NCBI GenBank assembly: GCA_022410635.1
Contig: JAJVDF010000003.1
Coordinates: 700,752 to 764,751, forward strand
Direction: 5' to 3'
Origin: Tretioscincus oriximinensis
Taxonomy: Eukaryota > Chordata > Lepidosauria > Squamata > Gymnophthalmidae
DNA: 64,000 bases
Every line of letters starts with the position of its first letter. Within the stretch, counting starts at the first letter, position 1. The position numbers were made by a program, and so were the translations under genes. The notes beneath the pieces are model-generated. The model worked only from the letters and a program-made list of their open reading frames with translations. It was not told where the DNA came from and made no database searches. Shown piece after piece: positions 11,299-21,701 of the stretch.

Positions 11299-11476
11299 CT
11301 AAGGCCCTGTCCCCACTGAGCCTTTCTATCTTGGTACAAAGCTTGGCCAGCCCCATGCCAGTATAGACTGTGGCAGGTACCATTAGGGTCCTGCCATAGT
11401 CTACACTGTCATGTAGATGGCAGCCTCCTTTTCCAAGATAAAGCCCAAAATGAGGCTCAGTGGGGACAAGGCTCTA
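11299..11476 (+). mobile_element. Foldback family B element
   Basis: CTAAGGCCCTGTCCCCACTG and CAGTGGGGACAAGGCTCTAG are inverted ends. Inside, AGACTGTGGCAGG and CCTGCCATAGTCTACA also pair, so the whole element folds back. It directly follows a SINE I tail. Confidence 0.8.
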
Positions 11477-11923
11477 GTGTTTCAACCTACATTAGATAAA
11501 AACACACTTTGGAGACATCAAATGGCGGTTTGTCCTTCTTCTATCTTTGGGTCATTATGGGATCCCTATTTGTGTCTATCAACAAGATAAAAGAGGAATG
11601 GAGAGAAATGCTCTAAACTTCTTCCCTCTCTGCTCCATGGCAAGTAACAGCCCAAATTATAGCTAATGTTTACACCCTAGTTTCTAGGCAGGTGCTAATG
11701 AAGTCGAAGTGACAGACAATTCATTATTTGCTGATGAATATATTTTTAGGCCAAGCTGCTGATTTTGAAAAGGAACTCAAATGAACCTAATGTGCTATTT
11801 AAAAATACATAAATGCTGTAATTGGTTGATATTGTTTTGGTTTTCCGCCCACCCAGCAGTTTTCCTTATAATGACATCAAAAATGAATGTCAAAGTCTTA
11901 ATGATCAGACTACTTGGTATTAC

Positions 11924-12106
11924 CTGCCAAAGTGGGTCCTTCTGCTCAGGGAAAAGTTCAAAGTACTTATGAGCCAGCTGAACTGGAGGTAGCGTCTGTA
12001 GCTTCAGATTGGTCCAGGTTTGAACAAAACTGGCCAGATTGACAAACGTGTACAATCCTAATCTGTCATTCCCATAGTTAGACAGGTGAGTCATGAAGAT
12101 GCTGAT
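11924..12106 (-). CDS. NDST4: NDST exon: domain junction
   Basis: This 183-nt exon (61 codons, phase 0 at both ends) lies between minus-strand acceptor TTTATCTTCTAG and donor GTAATA. It reads [20 protein letters not shown], then [20 protein letters not shown], then [20 protein letters not shown] and Q. It joins the end of the N-deacetylase domain to the linker before the sulfotransferase domain. [15 protein letters not shown] is nearly invariant in vertebrate NDST1-4. [12 protein letters not shown] resembles remembered NDST4 more than NDST3. The first Met in frame is internal, not a start. Confidence 0.95.
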
Positions 12107-12466
12107 CTAGAAGATAAAAAAAATCAGTTAGTTGTAGATGCCGGAGGCTACCATTAGATGGCATAAGCTGTATATTCATATCTGGAATTCTCCGAGTTGC
12201 TTTTTGCTTGGAGTATTTTATTGTACATTCACCTCTGTTGCTTTACAAATGTTAAATTCCATTAAATAAAACAGTGTTTGTAAAAGAAGGAAAGGGGAAA
12301 TATCCCTTCTTATGTTATCTTGGTGTGTCTGGGTTTGTTTCAAAATTCCTATTCAGTTTATTTTGAAATGCACAAGTTGGCTCAAAGATCTCTCAAGGAT
12401 CCAGTTATTCATTGCTTTGATGCTATGCTGGGAGCAGCCATGCAAAGTTCCAGTAGACAGCAATAT

Positions 12467-12727
12467 CTTTATTTATTATTTATTTATTTGTACTTGTATC
12501 CCGCCCTATACCCGAAGGTCTCAGGGCGGCCAACCATAGGGTGGTGCCCAAAGCTTTTGTTGCTTTCTCCATAACAGACACCCTGTGGAGCAGGTGGGGC
12601 TGAGAGAGTTCAAAGAACTGTGACTGGCCCAAGGTCACCCAGCTGGCTTTCATGGAGGAGTGGGGAATTGAACTGGGAGACTACCAGGTGCGAGTCCAGT
12701 ACTCTAACCACTACACCAAACTGGCTC
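12467..12727 (-). mobile_element. SINE II, near full length
   Basis: Minus strand: GAGCCAGTTTGGTGTAGTGG then TTAGAGTACTGGACTC (tRNA-like head), a B-box-like segment, the MIR-like core AGCTGGGTGACCTTGGGCCA, CCCCACCTGCTCCACAGGGT, and the tail CCGCCCTGAGACCTTCGGGT...GGCGGGATACAAGTACAAATAAATAA. The core resembles the CORE-SINE/MIR central domain. Confidence 0.9.
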
Positions 12728-12736
12728 TTTCCCCCA

Positions 12737-12879
12737 CTTTCGTTATATTGCGTGATAATGCATGATGTCATGCGTTCAATACAGCACAATGGCATAAGTG
12801 CTGCCGAACCGTGTGGCAACCACACCACGACAGCATAAGCATCATGCTAAATACTACCCATGTGGATGCAGCCTAACTC
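12737..12879. repeat. Unclassified old repeat, related to 10853-10915
   Basis: GAACCGTGTGGCAACCACAC at about 12807 resembles GAACTGTGCGACAATCACAC at about 10887, with matching flanks (CATAAGCAT / ACAAGCAT). The right end CATGTGGATGCAGCC is the inverse of TGCATCCACATG at about 10539. Possibly a degraded DNA transposon. Confidence 0.4.
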
Positions 12880-14549
12880 TGTGTGGCTTCTCCCATATCA
12901 GCAAATCATGTTACCATTCTTTGAATTAAATTAATCCCAGACTGAAGGAGCAGGTGTGTTTTCTCCTGCCATTTTCTCCAGGGATTCATATAGCTTCAAT
13001 CTCATTAATCACCTAGTCAGAGCTTCAGGAGATTAGAAACTCTCAGCACCACCTTGCTAGGCTTTGCAATATTTTTTCATTTATTTATGGCATGTATAGT
13101 ACAATTAACAGCTTATTTATAATTATTCAACTAATGAGAGTACTAATCATTTGATGTTGTTTTGCAAGCCTTCGCATAGCTGTGTTTTCCATGAGGCAAC
13201 TGTAGAAAAGAAAATGAAATGTGCTTGATTTGCAGGGCTCAGGTTCAACCCCTGATATTTTGAAGTAAACGTGAGGAGAGGGTAGGTGTGTTGTCTGTCA
13301 ACGTGTGAAGGTTTTCTGAGGGGTAATCAAGATCACAATAATCTACATTTAATCAGATGCTTTCTGGGTGAATTTGAAGTTGAAAGGGAAGACATTCAAA
13401 TTCTAAGAATGATTTTGCCCAAGTCCTGAAAATAAGTGGTGTTACATTGGGTGGGGTGAGGCATCCACTTCCTTCCACTGGGCCAGAGATACCCACAACC
13501 TCCACCCAGCAGGATGCCACTTGCCACAGTACACTTTCCTTCCCTCACATCTGGGCCTTAGAGATTGCTTTAAGTAACTTCCCATCAAGAAGGCCTTTAT
13601 TAAGAACCTTGCCTTGATATATATTTGCATAGACATGTGACTCCTTTACAGACGAGAGACCACCAGATAATTAATAACAAGGTAAAGCTTTATACCTTAG
13701 CTTTCCTTCCTGAGCCTGGCAAACAGAGGCAAGTAAGGGTTAACTAGAAGAGCAACTTTATTTTACAATTGGGAATAAAGACAGCGAACAGTGAAATGTT
13801 TTCTTTGTTCTTAAATGAATTACTTTGTTTTATACACACAAGAGTTCACACATGGCCTCCATCTACACCTATCTTTGATTGGGTGCTTAGATACGGTTGC
13901 AAAATGGCAAGAATAGACAGAACTTTCAAAGTGACTCTCAAACAGTTTTTCTTTCTACTTAATAGTAACTCTCTTATACAAGTTCCCTTTCCCAGTGTGT
14001 ATACGCTCAGGGAATGGAACTCTAGAAACAGGTAAGTATACACTCCACACTCCTGCCTAATTCCCCTCTCTCTGAGACTTCAATTATTCTCAGCAATGAG
14101 CCCTCTATGATTTAAGCACTACACTCTCACTGATTTTAACTCTCCCTAGCCTAAAGCCAACTCCAGTACTTCCAGACTAGAACTTTGTCTCCAGTTCTCC
14201 TTAACCAGAGCAAGATCAAAAACTCTGCTTTCTCCTTAAATATTCCTTCTATCAGCTTCCAATGGCCACAGGATTGCCTATCTCAGGGTTACAATTCTCC
14301 TCTCCAATTAGGGAAACCACGGGTGGCCATGCCCACTCCTGGGCTCCTGCTTCCCCATCATTCTGGGATGGAATGAAAATCACACCCCTTCCAAGCCAGC
14401 AATTACAAGTGGTCCTGCTTCATATAGGACACAATAAAACGTAGAATGACTCTCTCTTTCCATCATATTGTCACTCTTTAATTTAAGTACTGCAGCATCA
14501 AATAGCATGCAGTTAGAAACACTGTACTGAGTTGAATCTCACTAAATGA

Positions 14550-14744
14550 CCTAGGCTGACCAGATGACCCCTTTTGGGGTGGGTGGAAACCCAGTTTTGT
14601 GGTGCCTCCCAGTTTTTGCTAAAAAAATTATATATTTTTTTCCGAAAAAAACTTTTTTTGAAAACTATTTTCCTTAGCAAAAACTGGGAGGCACCTCCAA
14701 ATCAGGTTTCCACCCCCACCCAAAGGGGTCAGCTGGTCAGCCTG
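14550..14744. mobile_element. Foldback family A, copy 2
   Basis: TAGGCTGACCAGATGACCCC and GGGGTCAGCTGGTCAGCCT are the inverted ends; arms extend through CCCAGTTTT and TGCCTCCCAGTTTTTGCTAA. CTAAATGA flanks it (14542-14549 and 14745-14752). Confidence 0.9.
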
Positions 14745-16071
14745 CTAAATGAATATCAGGATTTATGGACTCTAATAGTAAATGAGATAATTACCGCCCC
14801 AAAGAAAAACCTGCCAGAGATTAGATCTAGAAATGTAACTTCAATAATATAACAGGGTTTGGAGGAAATGAAATAGATGACAAATGTAATTACACTGAAA
14901 AAAATATATTAAGATGTTGAGAGTATTCATTATGAATTTTGTCTTGATCACTTCAATACTAGAGGGCAGAGAAGTGTGAGGTGACCACAACCTTTTTAAA
15001 AGTTGCTGATGGATTAAGGTGTTGCACATGGTAGAATTTTATGAACATGTTAATTCCTTATTTAAATACTTTCCACTGCTACCATACATTAATAAAGATA
15101 TTACTGCTTATGTTTGTGCTGTGTTGTTATTGAATGAGCTACACAACTGTGGAGAACAATAACTCTTCAGTGCTGATCCCTCAGGTCAAGGATCCAGTTG
15201 TGGTTATCAAGTCCTCACTGTCTGTAGAGGAATTGGTGTTTCTAACTCTCTCTGAAACTGCCCTCTTTCAACGAACATTCTTTACTGAATAATAAAATCA
15301 GCAGAGGAAATACAAGGAATATAACCATAAACAGTAAATATGTTGCCACTTAGTATCTGTTGTTCATTTGGGGCTGTTAAACACCAGAATGGCTAAGATC
15401 AGTGCCCCTCCATCCAGGCTTCCTGTTCACAACCAGGCTCTCATTCTGTCTTTCTCCACCAATTAAGTTGCACATGCACACAACAATTTACTCAGACAAA
15501 GGCTGTCCTCGCTGTCTCAAACTCTCAATTCAGTCACCTAACACTAACAGAGGTCCCCAAACACATAAGGTTTTGCTGCCATTTTGGAAGTTATATCAGA
15601 AGATTCCACCTCAAGTACTTATAAGCTGCCATCAGAGTGGACTTCCCATTCCCCTACCCCAAAAAACCCCCTATTGGTATGGCATGTGCACACTCAAAGA
15701 GGCAGAAAAAGGCGAGAATTTGGGCAAGGCATGCACACTCAGCTGAGATTCAAGGAAAGACATATACATTGGAACTCAGGCATATGAGGGAAGGAGGAAG
15801 AGCAACCAATTGAGAGACTGTGCACACAGGTTCTGGGAGGTGCAATGGAACAGGAATACAGTTCCTTGTGGATATGTAAACTTCTCACTATGATAACGCA
15901 GATAGGTGAGGATGGACGGATTATTCCAGATTTAAAATAAATTCTGGATTTAAGCAGCTCATCTGGAACAGCCAGACTTTCATTCTACTATTTTATAGAT
16001 CGGCCCTTCCTGCGGTAGCAGAGCCAGTCTTCTGTTTTAAAGAGGCTTCACTCTGTTTCTAGCTTCACGTT

Positions 16072-16220
16072 ACATTTGCAGAGAGTAGTGAAGAGGTGCA
16101 TATTTTGCTTTTTTTTCATTCAGACTGCCCAGGTGCATTTGGTGGGCCTCTGTATGAGACAGAATGCTGGACTACATGGGTTGTGGCCTGGTCCAGTATG
16201 GTTCTTCTTATGTTCTTGTG
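16072..16220 (+). mobile_element. CR1 3' end fragment
   Basis: It carries GGTGCATATTTTGC, GACTGCCCAGGTGCATTTGG, GACAGAATGCTGGACTACAT and ends TTCTTCTTATGTTCTTG, the octamer-type CR1 3' terminus. It is strongly 5'-truncated. Confidence 0.85.
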
Positions 16221-17997
16221 ATGATAGAGGGAGAATTATAACTGCTTGTATTTTTGTTCTTAGGGCAAATGCCTTCTGATGTCACCCTGTCCTCTACCAA
16301 TTGTGAGATCCAAGTAAAATTTGTCATTTTCCTCTCAGCATTCAGAGAAAGTCCCAGTAAACAAAGGAGACGACAGTGGTCTGTTTCTAACTTGGCTTGG
16401 TTTGTTCCCTAAGGGGTCTAATGGGTCTCCTGACCACATGCCTTTCTGGGCAAGCACAGACCATGGCAAGGATTGTGATAGTTCAGATTGCAATGTCAAC
16501 AGGAGGTCCCTTAGATTACTTTACGAAACAGAAAAGGCCAAGTGTGAATCAGGTCAATGATTTCTAATACTATCTTTAATATTCTTTGTAACCTGAGCCA
16601 ACGGATACTTTGAAGTTGGGTAATTTATGTAGTTCACAGTGCAAATGTGGCTGAAATATTGAATCTTTATCCGAAGGAAATGGTTTCTGCTTCTATCATA
16701 TATGATACTTGGATCTCACAATTGCTATAGGACAGGGTGATATCAGAAGGAATATATATTCCTATTTTACTTCTCTTTCACACAATTAAAGCTTTTCAGC
16801 TAGCTTTCAAGTATAGTTAGCACAATAGTATAACTTTCATAGAGACCTAGGAACTGTTTTATTAATAAGCATCCCTTTTATTGCAGCTCCATATGAATTC
16901 AGTCTAACTGGATATTTCTTGCTTGTTGATTTCTTTACTTTGTCTTAACAAATGAAAATGTATTTAGCATATGGGTTAATTATTCAGGTATCAACAGATA
17001 AGAATAGTAGTAATGGGCTGTATTTCCATGTGCTCTCATAGAGGGCCAAATGAAGCATCTAAAATGTCAGCTTCCATATATACAAGGAAATTAGGGGGTT
17101 CTACAGTCAGATGTCACTTATTGTAACTGTGGAGGCAAGGACAGTGATGCTCAAACTTATGGTAATTCTGATTTTATTTCCAGCAAAAACTTTCATTGTT
17201 TTACTTTGTGAAATGTAAATTTTACTTATTCCACCATTGCAATTAGGGAATGGTATAACATAGAATTTATATTGTGGTGACTTTAATGTATTAAGCTTTA
17301 CATATATTTATGAGGCAGGAAAGCCACGTCTGTGAAACCTTATGATCTTTTTGTAGTACACTGTATTCTCTAGAGTGGAGTTTCGCTGTAGTCTGCTAAG
17401 AGCATCTTGTTGTGGAATACAAACAAACACAACCAGACGTCTGTATCTATAATCATTGATACATTTCTCTTTGACTCAGAGCCAATTGCAGTCAATTTTC
17501 CTTTGCACACGAAAATTCACTAAAGAAGAGCTGTGAGTTGTGGAGTGCATAGCGTGATTTCAAGTGGAGGACACATTTGCAGTTTACTTGAATATAAGAG
17601 ATTAAGTCTTAAAACAGGTTCACCTTTTCTTTCAGATACGATAATCCTTTAATTAAAAGTGTCCTTTTTCTCCTCTGTTTCAAGGTATCATTTATTTGGC
17701 ATATAAGGAGTTTTTAGCTGTAGCTAAATTCAAAGTTATTGTTTAAAAACCCTGCAAATTGTGATGACAACAGAAATCCAGGTAGTTCTTGAATTTATGC
17801 ACTAATTTGCCCCAGATGATTGATGGATAGTTAAGATCTTATACAGTGAATAGTATTTTCCCTTTCCCTTACCCCCCACGTTTATAAGAAATGAAGAAGC
17901 TTTATAAGTAAATATAATGTCAGAGACAGTCTTAAGTTTGAGAACCAGGAGCATGGAAAGTGAGAACTACTTATATATTTGTGATGGAACAGTTTCA

Positions 17998-18515
17998 CAA
18001 GAACATAAGAGGAATCCTGCTGAATTGGACCAGAGCCAAACTAGTCCAGCCTTCTGTCTCACACAGAGGCCCACCAATTGCCCCCGAACATCTCAAGCAA
18101 CAGAATGCAACACCTTCTACTCCCTATAAATGTTACTTCAGGAATACTGCCTGTTGCTCCATCTTGGAGGCAGTAGCAAGAGATCCATCCTAGAAACTAT
18201 TGATGGTCCTAAAGCTATCCAGACTACTAGCTACCACAACCTCTTTTGGAAATAAATTCCAGAGACCAATAGCCCTCTGAGTGAAAAAATAGTTCACCTC
18301 TTTTGCCCATCAGTTTCAAGGAATGCAAACTGGTCCTAGTGTTGTGTGATAGAGAAAATATTCTTCTTTATTCACCTTAGACTTTCTATGCATCGTTTTA
18401 TACACTTCAATCAGATCACCTCTTAAACACCATATTTCAAAACTGAAGAGGCCTAGACATTGCAGCCTGATTTCATAAGAGAGGTTTCCAGCCACTTGAT
18501 CATTCTTTTATACAC
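17998..18515 (-). mobile_element. CR1 3' end, diverged
   Basis: Plus strand starts AAGAACATAAGAGGAATCC, the reverse complement of the CR1 terminus. It runs through the 3' UTR into C-terminal polymerase sequence, where the reverse complement encodes a decayed HSLKLMGRK-like segment. The many differences from other copies suggest an older insertion. Confidence 0.85.
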
Positions 18516-18550
18516 TTTTTCTTGTTCCACAATACTTTTCTACTGTTCAA

Positions 18551-18606
18551 ATATACTGCTCAAAACAATTAAGGGAACACTTTAACACTTGTTTTGAGCA
18601 GTATAT
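18551..18606. mobile_element. Miniature Tc1/mariner-like inverted-repeat remnant
   Basis: ATATACTGCTCAAAACA at 18551 and TGTTTTGAGCAGTATAT at 18590 are perfect 17-bp inverted repeats with 22 bp between. TATACTGCTCAAAA followed by AATTAAGGGAACACTT resembles termini I associate with vertebrate Tc1/mariner elements. The TA at each edge fits a TA target duplication. Family assignment is from memory. Confidence 0.6.
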
Positions 18607-18896
18607 ATACCATAGGTTGCATTAAGTTCAGCAGCCAACAAACCAGATATCCCTTGACCATTTGGGATCATGGCAAAAGATTGTTCTTGCCTAACAACAA
18701 CTATATTGTTAGGTTAGAATGCCTGTTCTGTACACTAGATACACATACAAAAGGGACTGGATTTACTTATTTTTTTAATTCAAGTTTGCTCCCTCTTTTT
18801 GAGCCATAGAGTACATTAGTTATCTGGAAAAGGTTAAGTATTCTTGCTGGACTTTGTGCAGCTTTGATGGGACCTTCACAGTGATGGTTTCATAAC

Positions 18897-19269
18897 TCCT
18901 TAAAACTGATGGGTAGAAAAGTGAGATCAGACAAAGGAAAGTATTTTTTTCACCCAGAAAGTCATCGGCCTGTGGAATTTACTTCCTGAAGAGGAAGTGG
19001 TAGCTAACAGCTTAGATAGTTTCAAGACAGGACTAGACAGGTTTATGGACACCAAGAGTATAAATGGGTACTAGGATAGATGTCTGGATGTTGCCTCTGG
19101 GATGGAGCAACAGGCAGGACTCCTGAGATACCGTGAACAGCTGCATATTTTGCTTTCCTCTGTTCACACTGCCCAGGTGCATCTGGTGGGCCTCTGTGTG
19201 AGACAGAATGCTGGACTAGATGGGCTGTGGCCTGATCCAGTATGGCTCTTCTTATGTTCTTATGTTCTT
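18897..19269 (+). mobile_element. CR1 3' end
   Basis: It begins in polymerase C-terminal sequence (CCTTAAAACTGATGGGTAGA, then TTCACCCAGAAAGTCATCGG). It continues through the 3' UTR to two TTATGTTC octamers. Confidence 0.92.
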
Positions 19270-20024
19270 TCATGAGGCACTATTTGTAAGATATTAAAGC
19301 AAGTGTTTATTTCACTAAATGTATAAACCTTTGTGGTTTGCAAAGCAAATGTAAAAAAACCCCTATATTAAAATTCAGAATGTACTGAAATGCATGAACA
19401 TATAAAACAAAAAAACTGCTATTGTCTGTTCCACAACTAGAGATAAGGAAATCTGACATATTATCCCCGGGGTTTTTTTATTCTAATTTGATATAAAAAG
19501 AAAGGAAAAATAGTTACCAATTGAAATTAACAACGCACACCGGAGAAACAAAATTTTGGCTTTCTGGGTGGATTAAAATCATAATAATAATAAGAGGAAG
19601 TACTAGGAGGCATAAGTAGTTCTTCACTTTATGTGCTAAACAATCTTACATTTTTGTTTGTTAGTCAAGAAGATTTTTACCACCCCTGTCTCAAAGTCCA
19701 CGTGTCTTGTTTCAGGCTGCTACATTGAAACCACTATTTGGTTTAGGTTTAAAAGTAAGTGTGTGGTTAGAGACAGTTTCAAACTTGTAGAGATATTGAC
19801 TTACAAAGCAAAAATTAACAATACAGGATGTTGAAAGGATATCTAGTATATCTCTGAAAAAAATTGTATCCTGCCTAAATTTGCACTCAGTTTAAAATGC
19901 ATTTAAACTTTGCAACATTATCAGGCATGAGGAATCTTTTTTATGCCAGGGTGTTAGAGGTTCTGGCTTCTCCGTCCGATAGAATCAATCTTGGTTCTTT
20001 TGGAGAAACTTCATTAGCAAAGCG

Positions 20025-20214
20025 TAGGCTGACCAGATGACCCCCTTTGTGTGTGTGTGTTTGTGAATGAAAACCCGGTTTTGGGGCACCTCCCAGTTTT
20101 TACTGAGGAAATTTGTTTTCAAAAAAGGATTTTTTTTCCTCAGCAAAAACCAGGAGGCACCCCAAAATTGGCTTTTCAACCCCCCCCCCCCAAAAGGGTC
20201 ATCTGGTCAGCCTA
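20025..20214. mobile_element. Foldback family A, copy 3 (best target duplication)
   Basis: TAGGCTGACCAGATGACCCC and GGGTCATCTGGTCAGCCTA are the ends of a 190-bp element. A perfect 9-bp duplication AGCAAAGCG abuts both (20016-20024 and 20215-20223). This copy best defines the termini. Confidence 0.93.
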
Positions 20215-21490
20215 AGCAAAGCGAGATCCAGACTAACTTCAGGCGTTAAGAAGTTCACTTCAGAAGTAAAGAACTGAAGCATGGAGTAGCGGAATGCGTT
20301 AACTTATATAGAAGTTAGTGTGCTCCAGCCAATGCTGACCAGCTGATCTAACGGAAAACCAGCGGGAGAGCAGTTTGAAAAGAGGAAAGTGAAAGTGAAG
20401 ACGGAAAATGCAAACTACAACAGGGAATATCCTAACACAGGGACTATTTGGATATTTGTAGCATCACTTGACAAACTTTTTCCAATTGCCCAGAGCAAGT
20501 GGCCCATTGTTCAGGTCCCAGTAACTGACTCTCCCTGACTCAGATGCACCAATAAGATCAGTTCAGATACCCTATGGCAGGAGCACCATCCTGACAGATG
20601 GCTCAAGGTTAAGGCCCCACAGTGGGGTGTTTAAAGGAATTTCTGATCTTATAACTTCCTGCCTCCCTGATCAGCTTCAAAAGCTAAAGTGTTCCTAGCA
20701 GAATAAGGGGCCTCATGGCTTGCACTTGTGTGGAATGTCCAGTTTCCACTAAGCTCACATAGATGTTGAAAAACAGACTGAACTGTTTTGATGACTGAAC
20801 AGACATCAACTGCCTTTCCACAAACCAACATATATTTTTATGTTTTTCCACTCTCTCAATATTAGGTTGGGCCAAAATGAAGTTGAAAAACTGAAGGAAA
20901 GGTCAGGTGCTTCAAATACACCACATTTCAGATACTGATGTTGAAAGTCAACCCATAGCTGCTATTTTTAGTCACAAGGCCATGCACTTCAGCTATTGTC
21001 AAAATAGATTCTTAAGTATTTGTCAGGCACAGAGTAGTATTAACTGCAAAATAAGAAGTCATTTGCTTTCCATTTTCACTCTGGCAGCTTCTGCCAATGT
21101 GCCACTTTTTTAACAGTGGATTTGCAGTGTTTAAAAACATGTCCATTAGTTTGCTAAATTATTTATGAAGCTTTTAGTACTTTCATAAGGTGAAGACGGA
21201 TGGAACTTTGGAAAAAAGTGTCCCTTGTGATCCATTCATAGTTATGCTGGCACTAAATCCACTTTTTCTCCCCATCAAAGGTCATGCAGAGTTCCACTCC
21301 ACCTCTATGTTGAAAGGAGCAAAAGCTGGTAGCCTCTCTGCCTTTTGTACTTCAGCTGACTGACATCCCAATACCACTTCCGGATCAACAAAGGACTGTG
21401 TACCTATGCTGAATCTACCCAGGGACCTTTGGGTGACTGGAGTGAGGCCAGACCCCCTTATCCGTGTGTTGGGAATGGCAGGATAGGAAA

Positions 21491-21701
21491 TCCAGCAAAG
21501 GAGCTAGCAGCACTTTGAGACTTACTTGAGAAAAGTGGTTGGCATAAGCTTTCGTAGACAGGTCTACTTCTTCAGATGCATCTGAAGAAGTAGACCTGTC
21601 TACGAAAGCTTATGCCAACCACTTTTCTCAAGTAAGTCTCAAAGTGCTGCTAGCTCCTTTGCTGGACTTTCTGCTAGACTAACACGGCTATTTCTCTGAA
21701 A
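21491..21701. mobile_element. Palindromic retroposon H, copy 2 (most perfect)
   Basis: The left arm starts TCCAGCAAAGGAGCTAGCAG. The right arm is its near-exact reverse complement, almost loopless at ...CTTCAGATGC|ATCTGAAG..., then an unpaired tail CTAGACTAACACGGCTATTT-CTCTGAAA. The 12-bp target duplication is CAGGATAGGAAA (21479-21490, 21702-21713). The transcript of either strand would form a hairpin of about 85 bp. Confidence 0.92.
21582..21616 (+). ncRNA. Hammerhead-ribozyme-like core in retroposon H
   Basis: CTGAAGA, extra A, GTAGAC-CT-GTCTAC, GAAA, GC-TTAT-GC, then C. Stem II is perfect and all core positions except U16.1 fit a type I hammerhead with a minimal stem III. The mirror copy in the left arm (21541-21579) lies on the minus strand, in the sense of the NDST pre-mRNA. 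Catalysis is unlikely with C at 16.1. Confidence 0.5.

Larger units (their letters stand above)
4825..11923 (-). other. NDST intron, 7099 bp
   Basis: It contains hairpins at 5420-5560, foldback B at 6958-7124, a SINE II fragment, the palindromic retroposon H at 8361-8604 abutting a SINE I, a LINE 3' region with a nested foldback A, a second SINE I and another foldback B. I see nothing recognisable in 5561-6957 or 7125-8199. Confidence 0.85.
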
